Shown one piece after another: positions 1-11,881 of a stretch of 64,000 nt of DNA; the stretch's first letter is position 1; each line of letters begins with the position of its first letter. The notes under the pieces are model-generated. The model worked only from the letters and a program-made list of their open reading frames with translations. It did not search any database and was not told the origin of the DNA. Made by a program: the position numbers and the translations under genes. The DNA is from Terana coerulea (taxonomy: Eukaryota; Basidiomycota; Agaricomycetes; Polyporales; Phanerochaetaceae), in NCBI GenBank assembly GCA_024811115.1, contig JAKOGH010000700.1, positions 41,270 through 105,269 of the forward strand, read 5' to 3'.

Positions 1-1117
1 GCCCATGGCAGGGCGCGTCTCCAAAGGGTACTCGTGGCGCAGACCGAACCCGAGGCGCCCTCCGTTGGGACGGTAAGCGGGATTCGCGAGGAGGGAAGTG
101 ATCAGCGCCTTCAACGTCGACTCCTGCGCGCAGTTGTACGGGACAAATGAGGGCTGCTCCGACCGCTGGAAGTAGAGGTTGTAGGTGAGCGTCACCCGGT
201 ACCCCGACGTGACTTTGGTGACCTCGTGCTCGACGTCGCTGTAGAACGCGGCAAACCCGATGGAAGGGGCGGACGCTGCGGACAGCTCCTTCGCGGAGTC
301 GAAGACGTACTCGGTGTTTCCGTGACGAAATACGAGCGAACCGCCCTGGTGAGCGGTGGGGAAGACGATAACCAGTGAGCCGAACATATGTTCACCGCGT
401 GGAGTATCCTTATGCGCCTTGAAGAAAGAGCCGGGACCTGAACAACACAATCAGCTCAAGAAACGCAAGACTCGAACGGCACTGTTGCCGTATACGTTTA
501 GCTTGTATAGCTCCGCCCTGACGTTCGTCTCCGGAGGATGGCCTTCGAGCAACTTCACACGGAGAGTGTTCAGAAGTCCGGAGAGGAGGGGGTCGAACTT
601 TGCGGCGAAGAACTGGGAGTCAAGCTTGCCAGCCTTGCGATAGGACTCGTCTAGGACGTTCTCCTGGTTGACGCCGAAAGTTGCAACATCACAAAGCTCC
701 GCAAGGCGCTGTATCTCCGGCTGGCTTGCGGACGCAAAGTCGATACGGCTGATAACCTGGAGATGTCATAAGCGACACTCGCGAGGCCACGCAAGAACGA
801 GGACAACGCACCGTGCTGTAGAGTCGGGTCCCACATCCTTCCCGTAGAACAGAACCAGAGTCTTCGTTGTTCGCCGGAAAAACTCCCGTCGAACACGGTA
901 TGGATTGGTTGAAGAGTGCAGCGCGTAGAGGCTCGACCAGAGGGTCCTGGCAGAGGTTACGATTGTCATGTTTGACTATGGTCTCCGGCGTAGCTTCATG
1001 GCTGTGCTTTGCCTTCTTCATCGGCCTAGTTTCAGACTGGTTCTCGCCGCTCGGTGTCGGACATATCGAAGCTGCGAGGAAAGGAGAGAAGTTGGGTGCA
1101 CCGCGGAGACGAGACAA
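1..1117 (-). CDS. Fe2OG dioxygenase (prolyl-4-hydroxylase-like), 3' end beyond window
   Basis: This is a 2-oxoglutarate/Fe(II) oxygenase of the basidiomycete prolyl-4-hydroxylase-like family; the substrate is unknown. Reading leftwards, exon 812-about 1117 carries VLFYGKD. Exon 489-748 carries RRIDFASASQPEIQ and then a conserved Cys-Asp and YRKAGKLD segment. Exon 1-437 carries the metal-binding HKD (in FFKAHKDTPRGEHMFG), then DVEHEV with the second His and the 2OG-binding Arg in TSGYRVTLTYNLY. The gene runs off the left edge. Intron 749-811 is canonical, but intron 438-488 has a GC donor, needed to join LNVYG to PGSFFKAHKD. The N-terminal homology changes frame near 855-865: FPANNED is in one frame and LVLFYGKD in the next. 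This is either a one-base error or early decay. The start is uncertain. Confidence 0.85.
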
Positions 1118-1611
1118 TGCTTAGCCGCACTTTTGTATCATTCGAGACAAGGTTTCTGCAATGAGCTGGCAGTGCTAGTAATTACAACGTAAAGGATACT
1201 CACGCGACGCCGCACGGTGATGCAGGTACATTTGACGCAAGTCTTCGCTTTCCCTTCAACAGTCATATCGGCTCAAAGCGGATGTGTCCACCAGCGAAGT
1301 TGTCTAAGTCAAGCTATATGGATCATTGGTAAGCGGCCTCGTTGTGAAGAGATTTACGCGCAATTCAACGGTCTTCCAGATGCTGACTGCATTTCTCTCG
1401 TCGAGTCACTCGGGATAAAACCGGTGTGGGAACGCAGGAACACGCGCAGGGCCCTTCGTGGCGCGGCAGTCGCCGAGTGCCAGCACGTGACATGTCTCTG
1501 TCGCGACGCGTCTCACGCGTTCATGTTCATGTTCATTCGTTCCCCTACCGCTCAACCCAACTTCGTACTCCACACTCCTGGAAGATTTTGAGATATAACA
1601 TACAGCTTTCG
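1118..1611. promoter_or_regulatory. Intergenic promoter region with paired MCB-like boxes
   Basis: This divergent spacer lies between the oxygenase (-) and the coiled-coil gene (+). It contains two exact ACGCGT hexamers at 1506-1511 and 1515-1520, about 100 bp upstream of the plus-strand start. ACGCGT is the MluI cell-cycle box bound by MBF in yeasts, so G1/S control of the downstream gene is an inference. No gene is supported here. Confidence 0.4.
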
Positions 1612-4108
1612 ATGTTCGGGAAAGGAAGCAGGTTCCCTCAGACTAAACGTCAGTTTCATCCTTTACGACAGCGTTCAGCTTCCGTTGACTCGAGTTTTAC
1701 GGTTAGCATCGCAAGTGCCCGGTCCTGGAGCCTATGATCCCCAAGGTGCTTCGATATATATTGCACCTTTGAGGAGTTGGCGCTCATCAATATTGCGCAG
1801 ATCCAGAGTACGATGCCTACAAACTTGGCGCCTTTCTCGAGAAAGAAGACCGTTTCAAGGAGCAGAAAACGTCGGAGGTACCAGGTCAGCTCCACGCCGC
1901 CTTTGTCCAGAACTGATTTATCTGAATTTCGTTGATCAGGACCAGGCACATATAACACAGAAGGCAACGCAGCCATCGTGAACACGAAGAATAGGGCGGA
2001 CGGCTCTCGTAATATATCGGGTGACCGGTATGCCGTGCTGCAGAAGAAACTGGAAGACCTCGAACGCGTTCATGCAGAAAGCAAGAGGGCGGTATGTGAT
2101 ACCATGACACGACCAGTTTCTTGTACTAACTTGACTCAGCATCAAGCAGATGTTGAGAGGCTTAAATACGAGCTGAACCGCGCGCAGCGCACTAACGCGG
2201 AGCAGAACGAGCATGTCAACAAGGTCAAGAAGCAAAACGAGGTTTACGATGGCAAGCTTCAGGAATTGCGGAAAGTCAACCTTGCCGATCAGTCTGAAAT
2301 CAAGGACCTTCGTGCCAAGCTCCGCGTCGCAGAACATGAACGCTCACAGCTTGCTGCGAAACAAGGAGAGTCCGGAGAGACCAAGAAAGCTCTACAAGCT
2401 TTGGAGAAACGGCGGCAGGAGGAGCTCAAGGAGAAGGACAGGCATTTGGGCGAGCTGCAGAAGGCTTTGGCCTCCGAGAGGCAGGCTAAGGAAGGCCTGG
2501 AAAGCCGCCTGGCAGAGACCAGAACCACGGGTGCCTCTGAGCTCAAGGATGCTCACTTCGCGAAGAAGGCTATAGAGCAGGAGCTGTTGCAAGCCAGAGC
2601 AGACTCGGACGGCGCCAAATCCGCGTTGGCCGCGCTCAGAACGCAGAGAGAGGACGTGGAGGGAGACCTCGTCAACCAACTCGAGCAACATCGGTTGATG
2701 CTCTCGCGGGTCGCGACAGAGTACGGCCGCCTCGCGTCTTCCACCGTCCCGAAGACGAAGCACGAACGGGCGACGCACGAGGCAACCGCCCTTCGCCTTC
2801 GCGTCAACCGCCTCGAGCGCAAGCTCGCGAACGCCGAAGGACAGGTCGTCGAGCTCGCGCAGCTTATACGGCAGACGAACGAGCAGAACGCGTTTCTGTC
2901 TGCGCGTCTCCGGGAGGCGGAGGACGATTTCGTGGCGTATGCCGTCGCCTTTGCGTATCAACCCGACGACGACGCGGAAAAGACCTGGTGTCCGCCGGAG
3001 AAGCGTTACTGAAGGAAATCCAAGGCGAACGTGCGGAATCCGAGGTCGAGCTTCGTCGGCAGCTGGAAGAGCATGCGACAGCTTGGTCCGAATTCTCTCA
3101 TTTGCGTACCCAACACCTCCTGCTTCATTCCACATTCCTCGCCAAACATGCAGTCGAAGCGCACCACAAGTTTGATTCTCAGGCGAAGCAACTCGACGCT
3201 GCTCAGAGTCGAGAAAGCGACGTTGTCCGGCAACTCTCCGTCGCACGCTCCGAGCACGAGGCCTCGAAGGCGCAGATAGACGGAACGAAGGCTACTCTGG
3301 CGACCGCTCAGAAAGACGTCGAGTTGCTCAAGAAGCAGCTCGAGGCCGAAAAACAGAAGGCGAAGTCTGAGGTGGCCTAGGCTACAGCAGCTTGTGCACA
3401 AGGAGAAGGAGGCATACAATCATGTTGCAACAGCTCTGCAAGCGAGCAAAGCCTCTGAAGCGGCGCTAAGTACTGAAATCGAGCAGTAAGTATTCCTTGA
3501 AATTCTCATTTCACGTTTGTCGACTTACAACACTCCACTTCCGTAGGCTGACCGACGAGCTCGTCGAGGCTGAACGTTACCGGGACGCATACACTCAGAT
3601 GATCGACCAGGTTGATGTCCTCGTTCGGAAGAACGCCCTGGCCGAGGAGGAAGCGCAGCAGCTCAGCAAGTTCAACGCACAGATTCTTGGACATACCAAC
3701 CCGGGGCAGCGCATCATGTATGTCGACAGGATCCGTAGGGAACTACACGAAACGAAGCAGGTGAGCTAATCACGTAACCCATGAGATGGAATCAACGGCT
3801 GAAGGCACCCACAGCAACTTGTTCTGCTGACTAAGGACCGGGACGCTATTGCGAACGAGAACGACCAACTGCACAGCGAGATGCAGCTGTACAAGTCCGT
3901 CGCGGTTCCTAGCGAATACAAACCACGGACGACAGTTACTCGAGTTTCACGGGCACCTCTCGCCAACCACAGCCTCAACGCCAGGCCGCCCTCTGTACAA
4001 GTGAAGAGCTCTGGAAGTGTCGCTGCTGTTGGAGGGAAACGGTTGGAGGCAATGCCAGAGACGGAGTACAAGGACGGCGACATGACTATCGACGAGCTTT
4101 CACCATGA
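1612..4108 (+). CDS. HMMR/RHAMM-like coiled-coil protein with SHIPPO repeats
   Basis: Proposed exons are 1612-1648, 1716-1745, 1801-1884, 1940-2091, 2140-3485, 3547-3760 and 3815-4108, giving about 718 residues. The splices are supported by restored motifs: PGPGAYDP across exons 2-3 and VPGPGTYN across exons 3-4. These are SHIPPO/ODF3-type PGPGxY repeats, which also begin animal hyaluronan-mediated motility receptors. A very long charged coiled coil follows. Near the C-terminus, FNAQILGHTNPGQRIMYVDR matches the signature of the HMMR C-terminal domain (ILGHxNxxQKIxHV). Animal HMMR is a spindle and centrosomal microtubule protein, so a spindle or microtubule role is inferred. Two compensating frame breaks occur. 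One is at the A run 2978-2981, where one more A restores KDLVSAGEALL. The other is at about 3371-3382, where SEVA ends and LQQLVHKEKEAYNHV resumes in the original frame. No intron explains either. Confidence 0.85.
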
Positions 4109-4243
4109 AGGGTTGCAAGGTCAATATACCCCGGCCACTACATAGCTTTATCTATACCCTGCGATGCGTGATCTTAGCTCCACGCCACATTTTAACCGTT
4201 TATATGCATGAGAATGTATACAATGTACGCAGCACAAACCGAC
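4109..4243. other. Convergent 3' spacer
   Basis: This 135-bp spacer lies between two convergent genes: the coiled-coil gene stops at 4108 and the cysteine synthase stops at 4244 on the other strand. I see no gene or clear terminator. Confidence 0.5.
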
Positions 4244-5528
4244 CTAATCTAACACAGCGTATTTCTTCAAGTGTTCTGGTATCGCGTCTTCTAAGCCCTT
4301 CGACTTCAGCCACGCTTTTGAGAACAGTCGGCTCTGGTACCGGTACGCGCCGTCGCAGATGATGGTGGCAATTGTCTTCCCTGGTCCTAGCTTCTGCGCA
4401 AGCTCGACTGCAGCGACGACGTTTAGAGCAGAGCTAGCACCAATGTACAGCCCCTCGGTGTCCAACAGGTCATACACCATGGCGATGGTCTTCTCGTCCG
4501 CTATGCTGAGCGCGCCGTCGACCTGGTCGATGAAGGTGCCGAGGTTGTTTGTTATGCGACCTTGACCAATACCTACGGACAAATGTAAGCGTACTGCACA
4601 GGTCTGCAGCTATAACAGACGTACCTTCTGTGATAGAGCTCCCACTTCTATCCTTCAACTTCCCACCCGAGCTGATGTAGCTGGACAGCACCGAGCCGGG
4701 CGGGTCCGCCAACCACACCTGCGTCCTCCCCTGGCTCTTCTCCTTCAGAAACTTGCCTGTGCCCGCTAGCGTCCCACCGGTGCCGGTGGCGCAGACGAAG
4801 CCCTCGACAGCACCGCCCGTCTGCTCCCAGATCTCCGGACCTGTGGTGTGGTAGTGCGCATCGGCGTTCGCGGTGTTGTCGAACTGGTCCGTCCAGATCG
4901 CGTTCGGCAGGTCCTTGGCGAAGTCCCGCGCCTGGTGGTTGTAATTCGCAGGGTTCTCGTACGCGACGGCGGGCACAGGGTAGACTTCAGCCCCCAGCAT
5001 GCGGAGGAGGTCGATTTTCTCTTGGCTCTGAGATTTGGTCAGCGCCGTTTTGCGAGGCAGCTCGAAGGATACGCACCTGAGTGTTCGGCATGAAAATCAC
5101 GCACCGGTAGCCCTTCGCTCTGCAGACGTGCGCGAGACCGATACCAGTGTTCCCTGCAGTGCCCTCGACGACAGTCCCTCCGGGTTTCAATCTAGGCAAA
5201 TAGCGAGCATGAGTTCTGTCCCTTTCCTGAGCAAAGTGCCGTCTACGCACAGACCTCTGCGCTCAGCATCCCCAACAACACCGAGTGCGGCACGGTCTTT
5301 CACGCTACCGCCGGGGTTTTGGAACTCGGCCTTGCCGACGATGTTGCAACCCTGTCTTCTCCGACAATTTGGCGAGACGAATCTACAGCAGGTAGAGAAT
5401 TAGTATGGTGTACGACGACCGGATTCTGTTTTTCTCACTAGTGGGGTGTTGCCGATGGCGTCCGTAAAGCCGTGAACATAGCGGTTGGAGAATGACTTTA
5501 CGCTGGAACGTAGAGTGTTTGCGGCCAT
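4244..5528 (-). CDS. Cysteine synthase, mitochondrial MCY1/CysK type
   Basis: This is a PLP-dependent fold-type II enzyme that makes cysteine from O-acetylserine and sulfide. Motifs in order: [20 protein letters not shown] with the Schiff-base Lys; [17 protein letters not shown], the substrate loop; [17 protein letters not shown], the phosphate-binding loop; [15 protein letters not shown]; and [15 protein letters not shown]. The first 20 or so residues ([20 protein letters not shown]) are basic and lack acidic residues, as in a mitochondrial presequence. Introns fit well: the donor gtgcgt joins GLLKPGG, TQ joins SQEKIDLLR, and ITEG joins IGQG. One frame break lies at the CCC run 5350-5352. 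Reading it as CC restores [13 protein letters not shown]. The gene lies tail-to-tail with the HMMR-like gene and in tandem with the ARF gene. Confidence 0.95.
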
Positions 5529-6009
5529 GGTATTGAGCGCGATGACGGCAGGAGTGAAGCTGCTGAATTCATATTTGAGCTGGTCGAGGAGAGCACCTCA
5601 TCGTTACTCATCATGAGCACTACAGCCCTTATGTAAAGCAATTCCGAATTGCTTGAAGGTCCGCCATACACTTCGGACCTAGGTTGTTCCCAGGCGTGTA
5701 GCTCCTTTTTCTGCAACATAGTACATCTATACACACCACTGAAGGCCGACACCCATCGTATTAAATTGCAGGTACATAGCCGAAACGACATCGAGACTGG
5801 GAGGAATCCTATTAGACGCTTAGAGCGGGATGGATGACGGGTAACGAGCAGAGGAATGAGACGTGTGGACCAAGCTGTCCGTCGTGCGATGCGTGCGTCA
5901 TGCGGGCCATAAAAGAGTATGTAGAAACCACCGGATGGAGGGTATATGGGAGAGCAAAAGAAAACGAAGACGGCATAATCGGAATCCGTGCGAGACATCC
6001 AACGAGACC
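5529..6009. other. Intergenic region between ARF and cysteine synthase genes
   Basis: About 480 bp lie between two genes in the same minus-strand orientation. The region should hold the ARF 3' UTR and the cysteine synthase promoter. Short ORFs on both strands show no homology I recognise. Confidence 0.5.
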
Positions 6010-6833
<824 letters not shown>

Positions 6834-7109
6834 TGCTAAAGATTGTGTTGAAGGTAAAGAACGACAGAGGGAGGGGCGGTCCAGCAAGGAGAAGCAGAAG
6901 AGGCGATGTGAATGGCGCCGCGAGCCAGAAAGGCAAACCTTCAAGCACCCATCAACGTGGCAGGACCTCGAACACTCTCTGACCACGTCCCCCTTACTCA
7001 CACCAGGACTACTCAAGCAAATGCAGGGTATTATATCTAGCATGCCTAACCAATATACAGAAGTCCCGAATTAAAATGTCCATGTACAGTATAACCGCAA
7101 CGAAACATA

Positions 7110-9544
7110 TCATCCCGAGGGAACTGGTGGCGGTGAGACTGGACCAGGTGAACCCATATGCGACTGATTGAACACCTTCAACCACCCATCGCCCATATCC
7201 GACCGCAACGCCTCTATTCGTGCACGGAACGCTTCTGCCTCGCTGAACTGTCCATTGCTACTCTCCTGCCCACTCTGCGGCGGCGGTTCGTAGGTCGAAG
7301 CGGATATGCGGGCACGACGCGTAGCCGCCTTCGACGACATCGTAGCAGACCGCCGATGAACGGTTGGGGGCGACCGTTTGATGGGGTGGATGGCGCGGCG
7401 AGATCCATGGGGTTGCTATCCGTTTGAGAAACAGTGGACGGAGAGGCGGGGGCATACTCCGTCTGACGACGCGCATGACGAGAGACGAACTTCGGAGGTG
7501 GCAAAGGGGAAGCCGACGGTGGACTGAACGCAGACGGGCTGGTAGACTTCGTCGGCGTGGCGTTCTTGGGAGCTGAAGGTACTTGCTGAGACGCGATACT
7601 GGCATCCAGCTTAGGTAAGAGGGCGGACGGCTTCCTTGGGCTCGATGTGTGCTGCGATAATCCCGCCTCCGAGCCTCCGCGAGCATGCGAGACACTCCGC
7701 GAACTATTGGCCTCGCTCGCGTCGAGGTCAACAATCCGTTTGTTCTTCTTCTTGCGACCACGTCCGACCACGGCAGCTAACTGGGGTGATGCTGTCTGAG
7801 ACGGCGGCGCGGATGTCGCCGGGGAAACGCCAGGACTGGCTTGCGCAGGAGACGCGGCAGGTTTGATATGTGGTGAGGGTGTGTGGTGACCTTGCACAGC
7901 GAATACAGGTGGTGAGTTGAGCGTAGCCGCAGGCGTTCTCGACGACGTCATCTGCTCTGGAGGGTGCTCCGTCAAGTACCGCTTCTCGTTCCAGCTCGGC
8001 GGAGCATTGTCCAGCGTGATAGACTTGCCCTCTTTCCAGAAGAGGTCGAAGCATCGAATACGATAGCCTTCCTCGATTTCGGTTAAGGGGTTGCCCTCGA
8101 CCCAAACTTCTGTGATGTTCGGTAGCGATGAGAGCCGTCCAATCTCTGCACTTTCCTCGACGAGATTGTGGCGAAGATCCACGCGCTCTAATGCCATAAG
8201 CCGCTCAAGCCCACATATAGACTCGAGGCGGTTGCGCGACAGGTTCAAGGAAAGAACTTGGCCAAGCATGGTGTAAATCCCAAGAACCGAGTCGATCATG
8301 TTATCGGCCAAGTTGAGCGATACGAGGTTGTACAGTGCGGAAAGACCTGCGGGGACGGATACGAGGAGGTTGGAGGAGAGGTCGAGATGTGTAACAGATG
8401 TGAGATGCTGAAGAGGTTCTGAGGGTATGAAGGTCAACGCGTTCTCCGCAAAGGAGAGATGTCGTAAAGAAGACCAGGCGAACGAAGGCAACTGAGCCGG
8501 TGGGGGCTTTGGGGTAGTAGAGTCAATCTGGCTAGGCTCTTCAACGGTAGGTGTCGCATCCACGTCTTCGTCATCCTCAACAACGGATTCAGGTAGCCGA
8601 GTTATGCGGAAGGATCCCTGTCGTGAAGGTGGAATCCTCGTACGTCTTGGCTTCGGCGATACCGTTCTGCCTTCTCTCCGAGCTTGGTCGTCCTGGACCG
8701 ACCCAACAAGTATATCTCCGATGTCCTCCAACCCACTACGCTTGATTGTTAAACTCCTCAGGCTTGCGGCCAACCTATCCCATCCCAGGATGACACGAGG
8801 GTCAACGTCCAGGCACTCCAAAACCTGCAGCATCTTGAACGCGTCTAAACACAGCGCGCGGTCCAGAGGTTCATGCGCCATTTCCTGAATCATACGCTCC
8901 TCCGGCGCATGCAGGGACAAGGCTGGCAGCATCGTGAAGCTGGAGTATATGTACTTGAGTTCGGCGTCGATGGTCGGCGTGGCCGACATGCTCCACCACG
9001 CTGCGCCCAGGGAGAGTTTGGACACGGCGGAGAATGTTGACGCGAAAGACCTGAGGGAGAGGGTGTCTGACTTGTCCGCGCCGGGTATAATGATATAGTT
9101 CATGGGCCGCGACGCGCTTTCGACCTTGACGTCGAGGCTGCCCACTCCATCAATGCCGATGGCCTCCATACGCATGAGGAGGTAGTAGAGGTGATGTGCA
9201 TCGAAGGAAAGGACGACTGGCTTGACACTCGAAGGTGCGGTTGTGGCGTCCGAGCCAAACCAGTTGACGGGGTTGAATACGGATCCGCCTGTGTCCCCGC
9301 CGTTCTTACGACGGCGGCCGGCGAGGCCCGCGGCAGCGAGACCCGCCTGGTTGCTTCGTATGAATGTCGCTATGCGTCTGATATATTCGTCGCCTGGTTC
9401 GTGCTCCATGTCGTGAAGGACGGCGAGGAGGGCAAAGCAGAGGATGAGAGGAGGAGCGAAGCAGACTGGCTCCGCGCCAGAGCCTCGAGCCGCAAACGTT
9501 GGGGAAGAGACGCCCATGTGGAAATCGGCAAACTCCGTGCCCAC
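7110..9544 (-). CDS. Large leucine-rich-repeat protein, STK11IP-like layout
   Basis: This is a nearly intronless gene of about 780 residues. An N-terminal conserved region (EPGDEYIRRIATFIRSN, then PVVLSFDAHHLYYLLMRMEA) is followed by a Ser/Pro-rich linker. A run of leucine-rich repeats comes next (LRHLSFAENALTFIP, VTHLDLSSNLLVSVPAGL, LVSLNLADNMID, VLSLNLSRNRLESI, LERVDLRHNLVEE) with an LRR cap (VWVEGNPLTE). A long disordered Ser/Pro/Ala tail contains a basic GRGRKKKNKR. The order of N-domain, LRRs and tail resembles LKB1-interacting protein STK11IP, but this is inference. The C-terminal end (RRARISASTYEPP, then FRARIEALRSDMGDGWLKV) is in another frame from about 7340 down to the stop at 7110, so a one-base break lies near 7335-7365. 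The Met at 9409 (MEHEPGDEY) may be the true start. Confidence 0.82.
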
Positions 9545-9654
9545 CGCTAATTGGAGGCGCGACGCGCGGCGCTGCGTCTTGCTCGTTCTCGTCCATCTCC
9601 AGACTCCCAGGACTCAAATCCTTTTTCATCTTATCCTCGTGTGCTATTACGAAC
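9545..9654. promoter_or_regulatory. Short bidirectional promoter, LRR gene / RAD23
   Basis: Only 110 bp separate the two divergent open frames, or about 245 bp if the LRR protein starts at 9409. A shared promoter is implied by position. I see no named element. Confidence 0.5.
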
Positions 9655-11217
9655 ATGAAGATCACTGTCAAAACACTGCAGCAAAAGTCCTTTCAGGTAT
9701 GTTCTTCCATGCAAATGCTCATCCTCTGTCCACGAGCCCAAGCTCATCCACTCTCACAGCTTGATGCTGAACCGTCAGATACCGTTGGCGATTTGAAGCA
9801 GAAGATTCAGGAAGCACACGGTCACTCTGCCGCGAGTCAGAAGCTCATCTACTCAGGTTAGGATCCGACCATCGTGGACCAGTATGTGAACTTAACGTTT
9901 TGTGTTGCAGGTACTGTTCTGGGCGATGACAAGACCGTGGAGGCTTGCAAGATCAAGGAGAAGGACTTCCTTGTGCTCATGGTTGCCAAGGTTCGTTAGC
10001 AAGCTAAGCTTGCTCAGCTGAAAATGATTCAGACGTGGTTATAGCCCAAGGCAGAGCCCAAGCCCGCCGCTGCAGCCGCCTCATCAAGTGCCGCCACTGC
10101 TGCCCCAAGTGCACCAGCAGCCGCCCCCGCTGCCCCCGCTACCTCATCTGCCCCAGCCGCTGCTGCCCTCAGCCACCAAATGCGCCCATTCTCACGCCTG
10201 CTCAGGCCGCTCCAGTTGCCCCTGCGCCTGCTGCTCCATCGGCCCGTGCATATAACGACGAGAATGCGTTTGTCACCGGTGCTGAGCTCCAAACAACAGT
10301 GCAAAACATGATGGAAATGGGGTTCGAACGGGAGCAGGTCATGCGTGCGCTGAGGGCTAGTTATAACAATCCAGATCGTGCTGTGGAGTACTTGTTCAAC
10401 GTTAGTGCATCCAGCTAGAGTTGCCCACTACTCTTCTAACACATCTGCACAGGGTATTCCAGGACACTTGGAAGAAGTTGCGCAAGGTGCTGCCCCGCCT
10501 GCTGCTGCAGCACCTGCCGCAGCACCTGCACCTGCACCTGCCACTGGAAACGCACCACAGCAGCCCCCTGCAGCAATCCCCGTCGGCCAGCTCCCGCAAG
10601 CCCAACCTGCCGCCGCGCAGAATCAACCTCAGAATCTGTTTCAGGTACACATCCTTGCAGTGATACACACCGTACGAACTAACTGTCCGCGTATAGTTGG
10701 CTCAGCAGCAGCAAGCAGCACAGCCCGGTGTCGGCGCTGGCGCGCGCCAGCCGGGTGCGGGTGCTCCCATAGGCGCAGGCGGTCTTGACCTGTCCGCGAT
10801 TCAGAACCAGCCACAGATCCAGCACCTCCGTCAGCTTATGCAGCAGAATCCTGCCCTGATCCAACCGATCGTTCAGGAGCTCGCAGCTCAGAATCCCCAG
10901 CTCGCCGCGCTGTTTGCGCAGAACCCTGAAGCACTTGCGCAGCTCCTTGGTGTTGACGCGGACTTTGGGGACGACGAGGGCGCGGAGGGTGCTGGTGGTG
11001 CGCCGGGCCAGCATGTGATTGAGATTACCGAAGAGGAGCGGGCTGCGATCGAGCGCGTAAGCACATTTCTCACCCTCTGAAATGAGTACACCAGCTAACT
11101 GGATGCGTAGCTTGAGGCCCTCGGCTTCCCACGACAAGCGGTCATCGAAGCGTACTTCGCGTGCGACAAGAACGAGGAGATGGCGGCCAACTATCTTTTG
11201 AGTCGAACTTTGAGTAA
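9655..11217 (+). CDS. RAD23: UV excision repair / proteasome shuttle protein RAD23
   Basis: This protein carries ubiquitylated substrates to the proteasome and stabilises XPC/Rad4 in nucleotide excision repair. The full family layout is visible. An N-terminal ubiquitin-like domain ([14 protein letters not shown], then [37 protein letters not shown]) is followed by a Pro/Ala linker. UBA1 is [21 protein letters not shown] second Pro/Ala/Gln linker leads to an XPC-binding STI1-like domain ([20 protein letters not shown], then LLGVD). UBA2 is [20 protein letters not shown]. Introns lie after SFQ, YSG, MVAK, EYLFN, NLFQ and AAIER. Two frame breaks sit in homopolymers. At CCC 10166-10168 one more C joins SSAPAAA to [13 protein letters not shown]. 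At TTTT 11196-11199 one more T gives the normal ending NYLFESNFE with a stop at 11217. Confidence 0.96.
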
Positions 11218-11881
11218 AGAGTGTCATGTGTATTATGCGGATTCGCACGTACGTCTGTAGCCATTGATTGTGTACTACCTGTATATCTGGTCTCCATATC
11301 ATTTGAAAGGCTTTACGAACAACGTCCTTGTGGGGTGCAAGATTGAGCGACAGTGGCGCGAGCATACAGCTCAGGTTGAGTCTAAGCTCGGGATAGATAA
11401 CAGAGGTTTATGATTTGTCGTGCGTGGAAAATGCCACTATATGCAGAGACTAGGGGGAAATGGAGAAAAGGTTGCTTCGTGGTACCACACGTTATTCAAA
11501 GATTTGTCGGAGCAGCGTGATCGGTAGTGTAGGGTAACATGGTGGGAAGTGCGTCAGGAGATGTAGCGGTGTGCAGCGTTCACCGGCACCCCAGAGCTGG
11601 AAGCAATTTATTCGAAAGAGTAATTTAAATAAGCGTATATGGTCTGATAAAATTCTTCTGCGTTTTGCGCCTATGACTACAAGCTTTCTGGGCTGTTAAC
11701 ACTTACAAGTGCGTCTCATACCTTCCACTGCCAGAATGGCCCACGCCACAAAGACGGCGCCAATCACTCTTTCACGTGTCGAAGTTTCACTCGCGTTTGG
11801 GCGTCTCCACGACTCAGCAACGACCTTTCCCTTCCCCACCTCGCGAAGAAGTCCCGGTGCATCGTGAGCCGCCGCCGCGCG
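11218..11881. other. Intergenic region between RAD23 and the TPP1-like gene
   Basis: Two plus-strand genes flank this 664-bp spacer. A CACGTG-containing stretch (tttcacgtgtcg) lies near 11770. No open frame with recognisable homology was found. Confidence 0.45.

Noticed and set aside
2392..3246. 284-codon ORF on the minus strand
   Set aside because: It is a shadow of the long coiled-coil exon on the plus strand. The plus strand has spliceable, family-matching sequence and the minus frame has none.
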